From Candidatus Cloacimonadota bacterium (GTDB lineage: Bacteria; Cloacimonadota; Cloacimonadia; Cloacimonadales; Cloacimonadaceae): DNA of 9,701 nucleotides. Below are positions 1 to 8,256 of the stretch, piece after piece (the stretch's first letter is position 1; the number at the start of each line of letters is the position of its first letter). The stretch spans positions 1-9,701 of the forward strand of contig JAGOIS010000046.1 in the NCBI GenBank assembly GCA_017995495.1, written 5' to 3'. Both the position numbers and the translations under genes were made by a program. The notes beneath the pieces are model-generated. The model worked only from the letters and a program-made list of their open reading frames with translations, did not search any database and was not told the DNA's origin.

Positions 1-3000
1 GGTTTTCGGTGGAGTAGCTGTTGTAGCCGCCTTCCGGAGTGATCTGGAACCAATCCCCCCCGTCGATGGACATCTGCACGAGGCCGCCGTCCCAATCCGG
101 CTCGGAGCTCAGCCAGTGGAAGAACCTGAGCTCAGAATCTGCTCCCAGCCTGAAGGACGGGCTTTCCAAAGCGCCATAGGAGCTGTCCTCATAGGTGAGC
201 CCGCCGGGGCTGCCGAATTTGACCGCGCAGGAGCCGTTGAGGCTGTGGTTGCCATGGCTGTCGCGGTGCCACTGGTTGAAGAAGGCGGGGTCGAGGTCCA
301 CGCTGGCAAAGCCCATCAGGTTGTTCTCAAAATGGTATCCACTTTCGCTGATGTAGATCCGGAACTCGCCCTCGTCACCGGCGCCGCTTTCCGCGCCCAG
401 GCTGTAATTCACCACGATGGGCGCGTCCAGGGGGGCGGACCCCAGAATGTCGAGGCTGAAGGCCGCGCTGTAGCTGGCCTGACCGGAGGGCGCAAGCGGG
501 GCCAGGGGCACGGAGGAAGCGGAGAGGAGGGCGTGAGGGCTGGCGCAGACCAGATCGAGGGTGGGAGCGAAAGCGTGGCCGGAGCCGAGGTTGGAGATCG
601 AGACATCCACGGCCGGGGTGGCGCCGGGTTGGATGTGCCAGACGGGATTCACAGCCTGGTAAGCGGTGAGCACCAACACGGGGGCGTTGAGGGTGAGCCA
701 GGCGTGGGACTGGGTCTCCAGGTTGTCATAAGCGGCGGTGAAGAGGAACTGGGCCGGGGTGAGATCGTCAAATTCACCTGTCACCGCTATCTGGAAGACA
801 TCCGCGATCACCAGGGAATCGCCCACCGCCAGAGGATCGAAGGCATGGCAGCCGCCGAGGACCTGGACGTTTGGCGAGGGACTGGTGAGGGTGAGGGTGC
901 CTCCCTGAACCATATCGGCCTGGCCCACGTTTTTGAGGGTGACGGTGAAACCGGCCTGCTCGCCGAAGTGGTGGAGCCCGTCGGCGTCGTTACAGATTAT
1001 CCGGGAACAGGTTAGGTAAGGTTCGGCGCTGGCCTGGAAAGTGATCTGGGTGTGATGGGGATAGCGGTTGTCGGCGGTGATGTAAAGGTCGTAGGTGCCG
1101 GGGTTGATCACCTGGGAGAGATGGACGTAGGCCAGCCCGGCGGCGTTGGCAAAGCCGTCGTAGAGGAAGTTGGCGCCGTCCTTGATGCGCAGGTTGGCGC
1201 CGGGGGAATTGGTTTGGATCTCATAGTGGTCCAGCCCGGAGATCCAGGCCGCGGGGAGCTGGGCGGAGATGGAGTCGGGCGTGTCCGTCCAGGCTTTCAT
1301 TGCGGGATCTCCGAAGAGGGTGATCTCATAGTGGCACCAGTGCATCACGCCGGAATTGAGGGTGTAGGGAACGGCGTCGGCCCGGGCGTCGGCGATGGCG
1401 GCGCCCAGTTCGTGGATCCCTTCGCCGAAGATGGCGTCGATGTATTCGCGGTGGAAGCGTTGGGAGGAGCTGTGGGTGGATGAGGGGGCGTACCAGCCGT
1501 AGCGTGAATTGGCGAAGATGGCAACGGCGGCGGTGGAGATGCTGCTGATCTTTTCGGCAAAGCAATCGGAATCGAAGGCGCCGGAATAGCAGCCCTGGGT
1601 GGAGATGATGGAGAAGTTCTCGCCCTCACCGTCATTGGTGATATATTCAGGCTCCACCTCATAGTCGTACAAGCGGAGTCCGTAACTGGTGTTGGCGTGG
1701 CCGAGGTGGTTCACGAAGTTGTAGCCCTGGTTCAGGTAGGGATAGAGGGTGGTCTCGTTCCAGGAACCGAGGTCGCGGTCGTAAAGCTTGGCCTGATCCC
1801 AGAAGGAGGGGATCCCGGTGGTGGTGTAGCCGTTGGCGGAGCAGCCGTCGATCAGTTCGTCCATGTAGTCCCCGCCCCAGGTGGGGTCGGAATTGAGTTT
1901 TTCGCCCAAATAGAGGGCCAGTTTGGTTTCGCTCTCCTCGGGGGTGTTGAGGTAATCCGTGAGCTTGGCGAGGAAGTTGGTTATTTCGGCGTCGCTGTTG
2001 TAGCAGAAGCGGCCGATGGCGAGTTCGGGGATGAGGTCGGCCTCGCCGATCTCGCCCCAATAGCTGTCCCCGTCGGCGTTCCAGTTGCCGTCCAGGGAAC
2101 TGTAGAAGATGTCGGCGGGGATGTTCGCGTCGGTGTAACTCCCCGAGGAGGCATAGAGTCCGCGGGCTGGGATCACATCGGTGTCGCCGGCCAGAAAAAC
2201 GTAACGGAGGGAGTTGGCGGCATAGATTGAGATGATGTAATTCCTTATCTTTTCTTGAGTTGTGGCTCCGGAAGCTTCGGCTTGGATCTCGCTCACCGGC
2301 TTCATCAGCACATTCATCCCCCGAGCCTCGTAAAGCGCTTTGAGAGGCAGCCAGAAGCCGGCTTTGGCGGCGTCGTGGATGATCAGGTATTCATAGCCGG
2401 TGGTGGGCCCTTCGCCGCGGGAGAGGGCGGCGGGATTGTCCACCAGGCGTTCGAGCCTGGCAGCGGTGGGGGCGTCTTCCTTGAGGAGGGCGCCGGCTTC
2501 CGCCGCCAGGGTGGATGGAGCGGTCCCGACCCTCAGCCCGATCCGCGCGTAGAAGACCAGTTCGCCGCTAACCGGGTTGTAGTCGAAGGGGCAGACCAGG
2601 GTGAAGTTTATGGGATGGCCGGCCAGGAACTGGGTGTTGGGGCCGCTGTGGGGCGTTTGGGGCCAGACTGCGGACACTTGGTAGATCGCGGGGTCCGGCT
2701 GGGTGAGCGGCGGCGTTTCCGCCAGGGAAAGCGGATACTGCCGCGCGATGGGCTCCAGCGGCTTGTCCAGCTGGTAATGGCGCGGATCGGAGCGTTCCAC
2801 CTCCACCTGGCTGGCCTGGCTTCCCAGGGGGAGGAGCAGTTTGGCGCCCAACCAGGGCAGGGCGGGGCTTCCGGGTTCGCCGGAGGGGATCGCGCCGCCC
2901 AGGGTGATCCGGGTGTATTGGCCCGCGGCTTCGATCTGGGGAGGCGTGAGATCGTACTGGTGATAAACTGTGGCCAGCAGAGGCACGGCACACAAAAGGA

Positions 3001-3028
3001 ACGCCAGGAGGATGAGCTTGATCTTCAT
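1..3028 (-). CDS. Secreted gingipain-type cysteine protease (peptidase C25), C-terminus cut by window edge
   Basis: I translated the minus strand from the ATG at 3028 and found it open to the left edge, about 1009 residues with no stop. Residues 1-19 are a signal peptide (lysines, then a Leu/Ala-rich core ending LLA). Residues ~20-205 look like a C25 propeptide, including the GEPGSPALP signature. The catalytic domain spans ~212-579, from YEYLIIHD to LFGDPAMKAW. The expected dyad is visible as His444 in NHLGHANT and Cys480 in STQGCYSG, 36 residues apart as in gingipains (family knowledge). The canonical GHG after the His is GHA here. After ~650 come Ig/CARDB-like beta-rich segments, then from ~895 a jelly-roll-like adhesion module (HFENNLMGF onward). 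The true C-terminus, where a secretion or sorting domain would sit, is outside the window. The likely role is extracellular or surface proteolysis; substrate specificity cannot be read. The start is supported by AAGGCAGG shortly upstream and by the signal peptide. Confidence 0.9.
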   Translation of the reverse strand, partial: MKIKLILLAFLLCAVPLLATVYHQYDLTPPQIEAAGQYTRITLGGAIPSGEPGSPALPWLGAKLLLPLGSQASQVEVERSDPRHYQLDKPLEPIARQYPLSLAETPPLTQPDPAIYQVSAVWPQTPHSGPNTQFLAGHPINFTLVCPFDYNPVSGELVFYARIGLRVGTAPSTLAAEAGALLKEDAPTAARLERLVDNPAALSRGEGPTTGYEYLIIHDAAKAGFWLPLKALYEARGMNVLMKPVSEIQAEASGATTQEKIRNYIISIYAANSLRYVFLAGDTDVIPARGLYASSGSYTDANIPADIFYSSLDGNWNADGDSYWGEIGEADLIPELAIGRFCYNSDAEITNFLAKLTDYLNTPEESETKLALYLGEKLNSDPTWGGDYMDELIDGCSANGYTTTGIPSFWDQAKLYDRDLGSWNETTLYPYLNQGYNFVNHLGHANTSYGLRLYDYEVEPEYITNDGEGENFSIISTQGCYSGAFDSDCFAEKISSISTAAVAIFANSRYGWYAPSSTHSSSQRFHREYIDAIFGEGIHELGAAIADARADAVPYTLNSGVMHWCHYEITLFGDPAMKAWTDTPDSISAQLPAAWISGLDHYEIQTNSPGANLRIKDGANFLYDGFANAAGLAYVHLSQVINPGTYDLYITADNRYPHHTQITFQASAEPYLTCSRIICNDADGLHHFGEQAGFTVTLKNVGQADMVQGGTLTLTSPSPNVQVLGGCHAFDPLAVGDSLVIADVFQIAVTGEFDDLTPAQFLFTAAYDNLETQSHAWLTLNAPVLVLTAYQAVNPVWHIQPGATPAVDVSISNLGSGHAFAPTLDLVCASPHALLSASSVPLAPLAPSGQASYSAAFSLDILGSAPLDAPIVVNYSLGAESGAGDEGEFRIYISESGYHFENNLMGFASVDLDPAFFNQWHRDSHGNHSLNGSCAVKFGSPGGLTYEDSSYGALESPSFRLGADSELRFFHWLSSEPDWDGGLVQMSIDGGDWFQITPEGGYNSYSTEN

Positions 3029-3044
3029 GATATCCTGCCTTAAT

Positions 3045-3057
3045 GGGGATGAGCCCC
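3045..3057 (-). other. Small hairpin in the protease mRNA leader
   Basis: GGGG-CTCAT-CCCC on the minus strand forms a 4-bp GC stem with a 5-nt loop, just upstream of the AAGGCAGG ribosome site. It could modulate translation. It is short enough to be chance. Confidence 0.25.
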
Positions 3058-3086
3058 GTTATATCGGTTATTATTAAACCACTGCA

Positions 3087-3115
3087 AAATAATGTGGAGC
3101 CTGAAATTTTGTCAA
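3087..3115 (-). promoter_or_regulatory. Promoter of the C25 protease gene
   Basis: On the minus strand, TTGACA (3110-3115) is followed after 17 nt by TTATTT (3087-3092), a plausible sigma-70 pair. Transcription would start near 3080, leaving a leader of about 50 nt before the ATG at 3028. The protease is 215 bp beyond the rarA stop, consistent with its own promoter. The -10 is imperfect. Confidence 0.55.
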
Positions 3116-3243
3116 GCTGATTCTCCGCCGCTGGATCATTCCCGGGTGGAGGCTCCGGCATCACAAGGGTCGGCCGGGATGATCTGAAAGTACTGGCCTG
3201 GAGAACTGCCCTCCGCCGCTTCGGCAAGAGGGGTCGGACAAGC

Positions 3244-4557
3244 TCACTTGTCCTTGTTTTGACGCAGCTTCAGCCACCACTGGATGCGTTTGGCGATCTC
3301 CTTTTCAAAGCCGAAATCGCCGGGAGTGTAGTAGGTCTTTTCCCGCATCTGGTCCGGGAAATACTTCTGATAGGCGTAGTGGAGCTCGTGTTCGTGGTCG
3401 TACTGGTAATCCTTGCCGTAATCGAGGTCCTTCATCAACTTGGTGGGGGCGTTGCGGATGTGGAGCGGAACACCGTAGTGGCTGGTTTTGCGGGCGTCCT
3501 CGGCGGCGGCGGAGTAGGCGGTGTAGAGGGCGTTGCTTTTGGGCGCGGTGGCCAGGTAAACCACAAGCTGGGCGAGGGCGTTGTTGGCCTCCGGCATGCC
3601 CAGGAAGAGGACGGTTTCCTTGGCGGCGATGGCCTGGGTGAGGGCGTTGGGATCGGCCAGGCCCACGTCTTCGGAGGCGAAACGGATGAGGCGGCGGACG
3701 AGGTAGCGCGGGTCCTCACCGGCTTCCAGCATCCGGGCCAGCCAGTAGAGACCGGCCTGGGGATCGGAGCCGCGGAGGGATTTGTGGAGAGCTGAGATGA
3801 GGTTGTAGTGCTCTTCGCGGTCCTTGTCGTAAAACAGGGTCTTCTTTTCGAGGATGGCGGCCAGTTCCTTGAGGTCCGGGTGGGGATCCTCGCGCAGCCA
3901 GGGCTCCAGCAATTCCAACTGGTTGAGGGCGCGCCTCGCGTCCCCTCCGCTCTGTTGGGCCAGCCAGCCGCGCACATTTTCGTCCTCCTCCAAACCCAGC
4001 TCGGCATAGCCGGTGGCGATGATGGCACCCAGGTCCTCCTCGGAAAGCATCTCCAGCACAAAGACATGGCAGCGGGACAGCAGGGCGGGGATCACCTCGA
4101 AAGAGGGATTTTCCGTGGTGGCGCCGATCAGGATCACCGAACCGCCCTCCACATAGGGAAGGAAGGCGTCCTGCTGGGATTTGTTGAAGCGGTGGATCTC
4201 GTCGATGAAGATGATGGTGCGCTGGTTGTGGCGGCGGTGGGCGTAGGCGGCGTCCTTCATCACGGCCTTCACGTCGCCGATCCCGGAAAGGACCGCGCTG
4301 AACTGGACGAAGCGGTGCCCGGAGAAGCGCTCGATGATGCGGGCGATGGTGGTTTTTCCGGTTCCGGGCGGACCCCAGAGGATGAAGGAATGATATTCGC
4401 CTGAGGCGATCATCTGGTTGAGCAGAGAGTTTTTGGCCACCAGTTTGGCCTGGCCGCGAAGCTCGTCGAGGCTGGTGGGACGGAGCCGCTCAGCCAGCGG
4501 GGCGTCGCGCCGGGCGCTGTCAGGTTCGGCCAGAAAGTCGGTCTGATCTCCGCTCAT
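3244..4557 (-). CDS. rarA: RarA/MgsA replication-associated AAA+ recombination ATPase
   Basis: This encodes a 437-residue clamp-loader-like AAA+ ATPase of the RarA (MgsA, WRNIP1) family, which acts at stalled replication forks in the cytoplasm (family knowledge). Visible motifs are Walker [10 protein letters not shown] (62-70), Walker B IIFIDEIH (115-122; Asp119, Glu120), sensor 1 GATTENPSF (Asn150), the arginine finger in LLSRCHVF (Arg162) and sensor 2 in [13 protein letters not shown]. The C-terminal half has the family tetramerisation region ([41 protein letters not shown]). Length is normal for the family. An in-frame ATG at 4605 would add 16 residues overlapping the upstream gene. I prefer the ATG at 4557 because AGGAAAG lies just before it and the protein then starts like other RarA proteins. 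The gene follows the diiron-protein gene by 10 nt, so it is probably the last gene of that operon. No intrinsic terminator is evident after it. Confidence 0.95.
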   Translation of the reverse strand: MSGDQTDFLAEPDSARRDAPLAERLRPTSLDELRGQAKLVAKNSLLNQMIASGEYHSFILWGPPGTGKTTIARIIERFSGHRFVQFSAVLSGIGDVKAVMKDAAYAHRRHNQRTIIFIDEIHRFNKSQQDAFLPYVEGGSVILIGATTENPSFEVIPALLSRCHVFVLEMLSEEDLGAIIATGYAELGLEEDENVRGWLAQQSGGDARRALNQLELLEPWLREDPHPDLKELAAILEKKTLFYDKDREEHYNLISALHKSLRGSDPQAGLYWLARMLEAGEDPRYLVRRLIRFASEDVGLADPNALTQAIAAKETVLFLGMPEANNALAQLVVYLATAPKSNALYTAYSAAAEDARKTSHYGVPLHIRNAPTKLMKDLDYGKDYQYDHEHELHYAYQKYFPDQMREKTYYTPGDFGFEKEIAKRIQWWLKLRQNKDK

Positions 4558-4567
4558 CGGGTCTTTC

Positions 4568-5035
4568 CTAATAATCCATGAAGCCGTCAAGCTCGCTGGC
4601 GTCAAACCACTGGAGGGCGCCGAGGATCCTCTGGTGCTCCGTTAAGAGCAGTGAGCGGTGGTTTTCCTCTTCGTCCGCGAGTTCCAGCAGAAGCTTTTTG
4701 ATGTGGCCGTCAACAGCCTCCTCCGCGAAGGCCAGATAGTGGGCCCGGGCGCTTTCCTCGCGGCTGATGGCGTATTGCAGCAGTTGGGAGGGGTCGGTGG
4801 GATCGATGCCCTCAAGTTCGGGATCTTTCCAGCTGAAGGGATCGGGTTCCACGCCGGGGAATTCGGTCCCGAAAGCCTGGCGCAGCCTTTCTTCGTGGTT
4901 CTTTTCGAGAGTGACGAGTTCGGTGAAGAGGGCGCTGTTGGCAGGGCGCTGGAAGCCCTTGGCCAGGGCTGAATAGAGCTTCTGGGAACGGATCTCCTGA
5001 GCCAGGGCGAGGGTGTAAAGTTCTTTTTTATCCAT
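4568..5035 (-). CDS. Rubrerythrin/ferritin-like diiron protein
   Basis: The 155-residue cytoplasmic protein has two similar helical halves, as in the ferritin-like superfamily. Candidate iron ligands are symmetric: Glu14 (seven residues before Tyr21) and E44-x-x-H47 in the first half, Glu93 (seven before Tyr100) and E123-x-x-H126 in the second. This E / ExxH / E / ExxH pattern is the classic diiron site of rubrerythrin-like proteins. There is no C-terminal rubredoxin domain with CxxC pairs, so it is a stand-alone four-helix domain. The linker between the halves is Pro-rich (EFPGVEPDPFSWKDPE). By family knowledge such proteins reduce peroxide or handle iron in anaerobes; the exact activity is not readable. 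The start is supported by AAAGGAA six nt upstream, which overlaps the stop of the preceding permease gene. The gaps are 11 nt to the permease and 10 nt to rarA, indicating co-transcription. Confidence 0.85.
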   Translation of the reverse strand: MDKKELYTLALAQEIRSQKLYSALAKGFQRPANSALFTELVTLEKNHEERLRQAFGTEFPGVEPDPFSWKDPELEGIDPTDPSQLLQYAISREESARAHYLAFAEEAVDGHIKKLLLELADEEENHRSLLLTEHQRILGALQWFDASELDGFMDY

Positions 5036-5046
5036 GTCTGGTTCCT

Positions 5047-6303
5047 TTATGTGGTCTGGCGGATGAGTTCGATGGGATTGATCTTTTTCAGGCGCAGCAA
5101 AGGCAGGATCACGCTCACGAGGGTGATGAAATAGGACGCGAGGATCACCGTGAGGTAATCCGTCCAGGCAAAGGTGACCGGCAGGGGCAGCGGGCCGGTG
5201 TCACCCATGCCCATGGAAAGCGGGCTGAAACGCTTCTGGACCAGCAGCAGGGCGGTGGCGACCACGATCCCCACCACGATCCCGAGGGTGGCCAGGATCA
5301 GCGATTGGATGAGGAAGAGGTCGCGCAGGTCGCCCTCGCGGTAGCCGAAAGCCTTCAGTAGCCCGAGCTCGCGCTTCTTCTGGGCGATGGTCTTGAGCAT
5401 GGAGCCGGTGAGGTTGAAACTGGCGATCACATACATGAAGAGCATGATCACGAACATCAGGTATTTCTCGAAGCGGATGGCGCTGTAGAGATTGGCGTCG
5501 TAGGCGCTCCAATCCTCCACCTGGAAGCCGGGAAGCAGGCTTCTGATCCTGCGGGTGTGGCGCTGAGGCGAGCTGGAGTCGGCGGTTTTAACCTCGATGT
5601 AATCCACCTCGGAAACGTAGCCCCGGAAAAAGCGGGCCAGATCCAGGGGAATGAAGCTGAAGGTTGAGTTATAATCCGGCATTCCGGCATTGAAGATGGC
5701 GGCCACGCGCACCGATCGCACCTTGGGCAGCAGGCCAAAGGCCGTGGGCACGTCGAAAACCGGGGAAAGCAACTGCAGTTCGTCACCCACCCGGACCCCC
5801 ATCTGGCTGGCCAGCGCGAAGCCCAGGGCGATGCCGTTCTCCGCGAAATCCTGGCCGGCAACGCTGCCGGAGAGGATGCCCTGAACATCCGGGCCCACCG
5901 CCGTGAGATCATCCTGAAGCGCTTTGCTGATGAGGGAATGGCGCCGCGGATCGATCCCAAAACTGAGGGTCGTGTAGATCTGTTCCCCCTTCTTGAGCAC
6001 CAGTTCACTCCGCACCACGGGGGCAGCCTGGTACCCCTGGGCGCCGAGTTTGTCCACCACGGGCTGATATTCCGCGATGGGGGCGCCGCCTTCTGAGGTG
6101 ATCTTGATCTCGCTTAGGGTGCCGGTGATGCGGTCACGGATGTCGCCCCTGAGGCCGTTCATCACGCTGCTCACGCAGATGAGGGCCGTGACGCCAAGAG
6201 CGATGCCGGCGATCGTGAGCCAGTGGGAGCGGTTGATGAGGCCGTGACCATGGCCGCGCAAATATTTGAGCGCCAGCCACAGCTTGCTGCGGTTCCTTTC
6301 CAT
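5047..6303 (-). CDS. ABC transporter permease, LolC/LolE (FtsX/MacB-like) type
   Basis: From the ATG at 6303 the protein has 418 residues and the standard four-helix layout of lipoprotein-releasing permeases. TM1 is ~29-48, preceded by the typical WLALKYLRG entry. A large extracytoplasmic domain covers ~50-278, followed by TM2 ~281-302, TM3 ~329-355 and TM4 ~383-404. KKRELGLLKAFGYREGDL (309-326) is the conserved coupling segment contacting the ATPase, and the end NPIELIR is the usual family C-terminus. In LolCDE such permeases extract lipoproteins from the inner membrane; a macrolide/peptide exporter of the MacB type is the alternative. No ATPase (LolD-like) gene is in the window, so its partner must be elsewhere or outside. 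An alternative ATG at 6330 adds nine residues; its only ribosome-site candidate, AGGA, is about 14 nt away. The 6303 start has no clear ribosome site either. I chose 6303 because homologues begin near it. The exact start is uncertain. Confidence 0.85.
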   Translation of the reverse strand: MERNRSKLWLALKYLRGHGHGLINRSHWLTIAGIALGVTALICVSSVMNGLRGDIRDRITGTLSEIKITSEGGAPIAEYQPVVDKLGAQGYQAAPVVRSELVLKKGEQIYTTLSFGIDPRRHSLISKALQDDLTAVGPDVQGILSGSVAGQDFAENGIALGFALASQMGVRVGDELQLLSPVFDVPTAFGLLPKVRSVRVAAIFNAGMPDYNSTFSFIPLDLARFFRGYVSEVDYIEVKTADSSSPQRHTRRIRSLLPGFQVEDWSAYDANLYSAIRFEKYLMFVIMLFMYVIASFNLTGSMLKTIAQKKRELGLLKAFGYREGDLRDLFLIQSLILATLGIVVGIVVATALLLVQKRFSPLSMGMGDTGPLPLPVTFAWTDYLTVILASYFITLVSVILPLLRLKKINPIELIRQTT

Positions 6304-6369
6304 AGAGCGAGATTTATCAGGCGGCCACATTAGTCAAGTGCTTTTCCTGAGGGTCCGCCGCCCCGAAAC

Positions 6370-6398
6370 AAAAAAGCCGGCAGGGCACCGGCTGAAAA
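6370..6398 (-). terminator. Intrinsic terminator after the NlpC/P60-CapA gene
   Basis: On the minus strand AGCCGG (6388-6393), a 7-nt loop and CCGGCT (6375-6380) form a perfect 6-bp GC-rich stem followed at once by TTTTTT. It lies about 20 nt after the stop codon at 6418. It separates the fusion gene from the permease operon, so that operon must have its own promoter between here and 6303. Confidence 0.85.
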
Positions 6399-6417
6399 AG
6401 GGCTTGGATGGCGTTCC

Positions 6418-8016
6418 TCAGTTGGTTGTGGCTGTCTCGGGCTGATTGGCCAGGCTGACCGCAGCCCCGGCGTTCCTGCGGGTGACTTTCCCCTCTGGCG
6501 AGATCACCAGTTCGCTTTCGGGAAAGTCGAGCCGGGTGAGGTTGATGATCTCATTAAGGGCGGCATTGCCTTCATCGAGGATGGGACCGCCCTGGCCGGA
6601 CTGTTTCACGGAGATGATCTCGGCATCGACAAATTCGCCGTCGCCCTTCACATTCACCTTCACAATGGGGGCAAGGCCGAGCCTGCCGGAGAGGTTGAAC
6701 CGGCCGTAGGTGCAGAAATTGCCCAGGCTGTAGGCGATGAAGCGGCCTTTGTAGATGTCGATGGCACGGGTGACGTGGGGCCCGTGGCCGAAAACGATGT
6801 CCGCTCCGGCGTCGATGGCAATGCGGGCAAACTCCTGGGGATTGCCACGGTTTTCACCCAGGTAGAATTCTGTTTTGCCGTTAACGCGGGTCATGTCCTG
6901 GCCTTCCGCGCCCCCGTGGAAGGATACCAACACTATGTCGCACTTGGAGTTGAGCTCCCGGATGGTCTGCTGCACTGTCTTGTAGTCGTTGATCTGCATG
7001 GTCCCGGAATTGGGGGAAAAGGCGCAGAAACCGTAGCGGATGCCATCCTGGACAAAGACCTGGGAGGGAAACTCGCTGAGGCCGGCGAATTTGATCCCCA
7101 GTTCATCCAGCTTCATCACTGTGTTGCGCTTGCCGGTGACGCCAAAATCGCCGCTGTGGTTGTTGGCCAGGCTCACCACATCGATCCCGGCCTCGCTCAG
7201 ACGGGCGGCATAGTGGTCCGGGCTCTTAAAGGCATAGCAGGCAGAGGGATTGGAGCACTTTTTGGGGACGCCTTTGTCCGTGAGGATCACCCCTTCGAGG
7301 TTGGCGAAGGTGAGGTCGGCGCCCGCCAGAATGTGCTTTACCGGGGCCAGGAGGTCTTTGCCGTCATTGGGGGGCAGATATTCCACCGAGGGGTAGTTCG
7401 TTCCCAGCATGATATCGCCGACCCCGATCACGCAGACGTTGCGGGCGGGAGGCACAAAATCCGGGTATTTGGCTTCCAGCTGGGGCATCCGGCCGGCATA
7501 GAGGAAACGCCGGACGTAGTTCGGACTGGAGTGATAATCGTCGATCACCACGCCGCGCGAGGAACTGTGGATCATTTTCAGGCCATTGCCGTTGTTTTCC
7601 ACCACCATACCCACGTGGCCGATCACGTTCGACCCGCCCCTGGTTCCGCGGAAAAACATCAGGTCGCCGGGCCGGGCCTCGCTCAGCGGGATCCGCCGGC
7701 TGCTGGCACCCTGCTCCCTGGAGGTGCGGGGAATGCTGACCTCGTGGAGGGCGTAGATCCACTGCACAAAGCCGCTGCAGTCCATGATTGCGCCCTGGGG
7801 ATTGCGAAATTGGTAGGGGCGGCCAAGATACTGGCGGCTGGTTTCCACCATGCTGCGCGTGACCTCGGTGTAATTCTTGTGGCCGATGGCGCTCGCTCCG
7901 ATGAATTGAGGCAGGCTGGACAAAACCAACAACGACAACAATAGCAACAGAACCCTGCCCCGGCCTTTGATAAGCTTCGCGGCGAAATCCAGCGCCGCTG
8001 TTGTATGTTTGGGCAT
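6418..8016 (-). CDS. NlpC/P60 cysteine peptidase fused to a CapA-type (PGA_cap) domain, membrane-anchored or secreted
   Basis: The 532-residue protein starts with a basic stretch and a hydrophobic segment (~21-41), either a long signal peptide or an inner-membrane anchor. Residues ~47-180 are an NlpC/P60 domain: Cys80 in MDCSGF, His134 in IGHVGM and His150 in MIHSSSRGV match the Cys-His-His catalytic set, with RPGDLMFF between. Residues ~193-475 are a CapA/PgsA-type metallophosphatase-fold domain: GVGDIMLG (Asp201), FANLEG (Asn239, Glu241), SLANNHSGDFG (Asn286, His287), SFHGGAEG (His367), GHGPHV (411, 414) and AYSLGNF. NlpC/P60 enzymes cut gamma-D-Glu bonds in peptidoglycan stem peptides; CapA proteins are tied to poly-gamma-glutamate capsule. 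The pairing suggests handling of gamma-glutamyl polymers or wall peptides outside the cytoplasm (inference). Upstream in-frame ATGs at 8064, 8040 and 8028 exist. I chose 8016 because GGAG sits six nt before it, whereas AGGA before 8028 is too close. Monocistronic, with promoter and terminator. Confidence 0.9.
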   Translation of the reverse strand: MPKHTTAALDFAAKLIKGRGRVLLLLLSLLVLSSLPQFIGASAIGHKNYTEVTRSMVETSRQYLGRPYQFRNPQGAIMDCSGFVQWIYALHEVSIPRTSREQGASSRRIPLSEARPGDLMFFRGTRGGSNVIGHVGMVVENNGNGLKMIHSSSRGVVIDDYHSSPNYVRRFLYAGRMPQLEAKYPDFVPPARNVCVIGVGDIMLGTNYPSVEYLPPNDGKDLLAPVKHILAGADLTFANLEGVILTDKGVPKKCSNPSACYAFKSPDHYAARLSEAGIDVVSLANNHSGDFGVTGKRNTVMKLDELGIKFAGLSEFPSQVFVQDGIRYGFCAFSPNSGTMQINDYKTVQQTIRELNSKCDIVLVSFHGGAEGQDMTRVNGKTEFYLGENRGNPQEFARIAIDAGADIVFGHGPHVTRAIDIYKGRFIAYSLGNFCTYGRFNLSGRLGLAPIVKVNVKGDGEFVDAEIISVKQSGQGGPILDEGNAALNEIINLTRLDFPESELVISPEGKVTRRNAGAAVSLANQPETATTN

Positions 8017-8101
8017 AAAAAACTCCATATTCCTATGCATCCCCGTGCATATACTCAGAAGCAAATTCAGCTGGGGACACTCAAGCGTTCTATTCTCAAC
8101 T

Positions 8102-8115
8102 GGTTACAATTAACC
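8102..8115. promoter_or_regulatory. Inverted repeat at the transcription start, possible operator
   Basis: GGTTA-CAAT-TAACC is a perfect 5+5 inverted repeat with a 4-nt centre, lying immediately downstream of the TATACT box and covering the predicted start of transcription. That is a typical place for a repressor site. It is short, and no regulator gene is nearby. Confidence 0.35.
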
Positions 8116-8120
8116 GGGTC

Positions 8121-8148
8121 AGTATACTCAACCGGAGGAGGGTGTCAA
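8121..8148 (-). promoter_or_regulatory. Near-consensus promoter of the NlpC/P60-CapA gene
   Basis: On the minus strand a perfect TTGACA (8143-8148) is followed after 16 nt by TATACT (8121-8126, five of six consensus bases). Transcription would begin near 8114, giving a leader of about 100 nt before the start at 8016. This is the best promoter match in the window. Confidence 0.8.
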
Positions 8149-8256
8149 GGAAAAATCTTACCCTATGGACAATTAATAGTTATATCCAAATGCCCCACAT
8201 GAGGTTATGACAGACAAATACAACGCTAAGCAGAGCCGGTTCCGGAGGGCGATGCG

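Noticed and set aside
116..1015. Long plus-strand frame (299 residues) opposite the C25 gene
   Set aside because: Gly/Val/Ala-heavy antisense shadow of a GC-rich gene; the minus strand carries a continuous protease with catalytic motifs.
2255..3043. Plus-strand frame of 262 residues opposite the protease N-terminus
   Set aside because: Antisense to the signal peptide and propeptide; no domain or ribosome-site support.
3259..4404. Two long plus-strand frames opposite rarA
   Set aside because: Shadows; the minus strand encodes all AAA+ motifs of RarA.
6775..7944. 389-residue plus-strand frame opposite the NlpC/P60-CapA gene
   Set aside because: Antisense shadow; the minus-strand frame holds both domains with their catalytic residues plus promoter and terminator.
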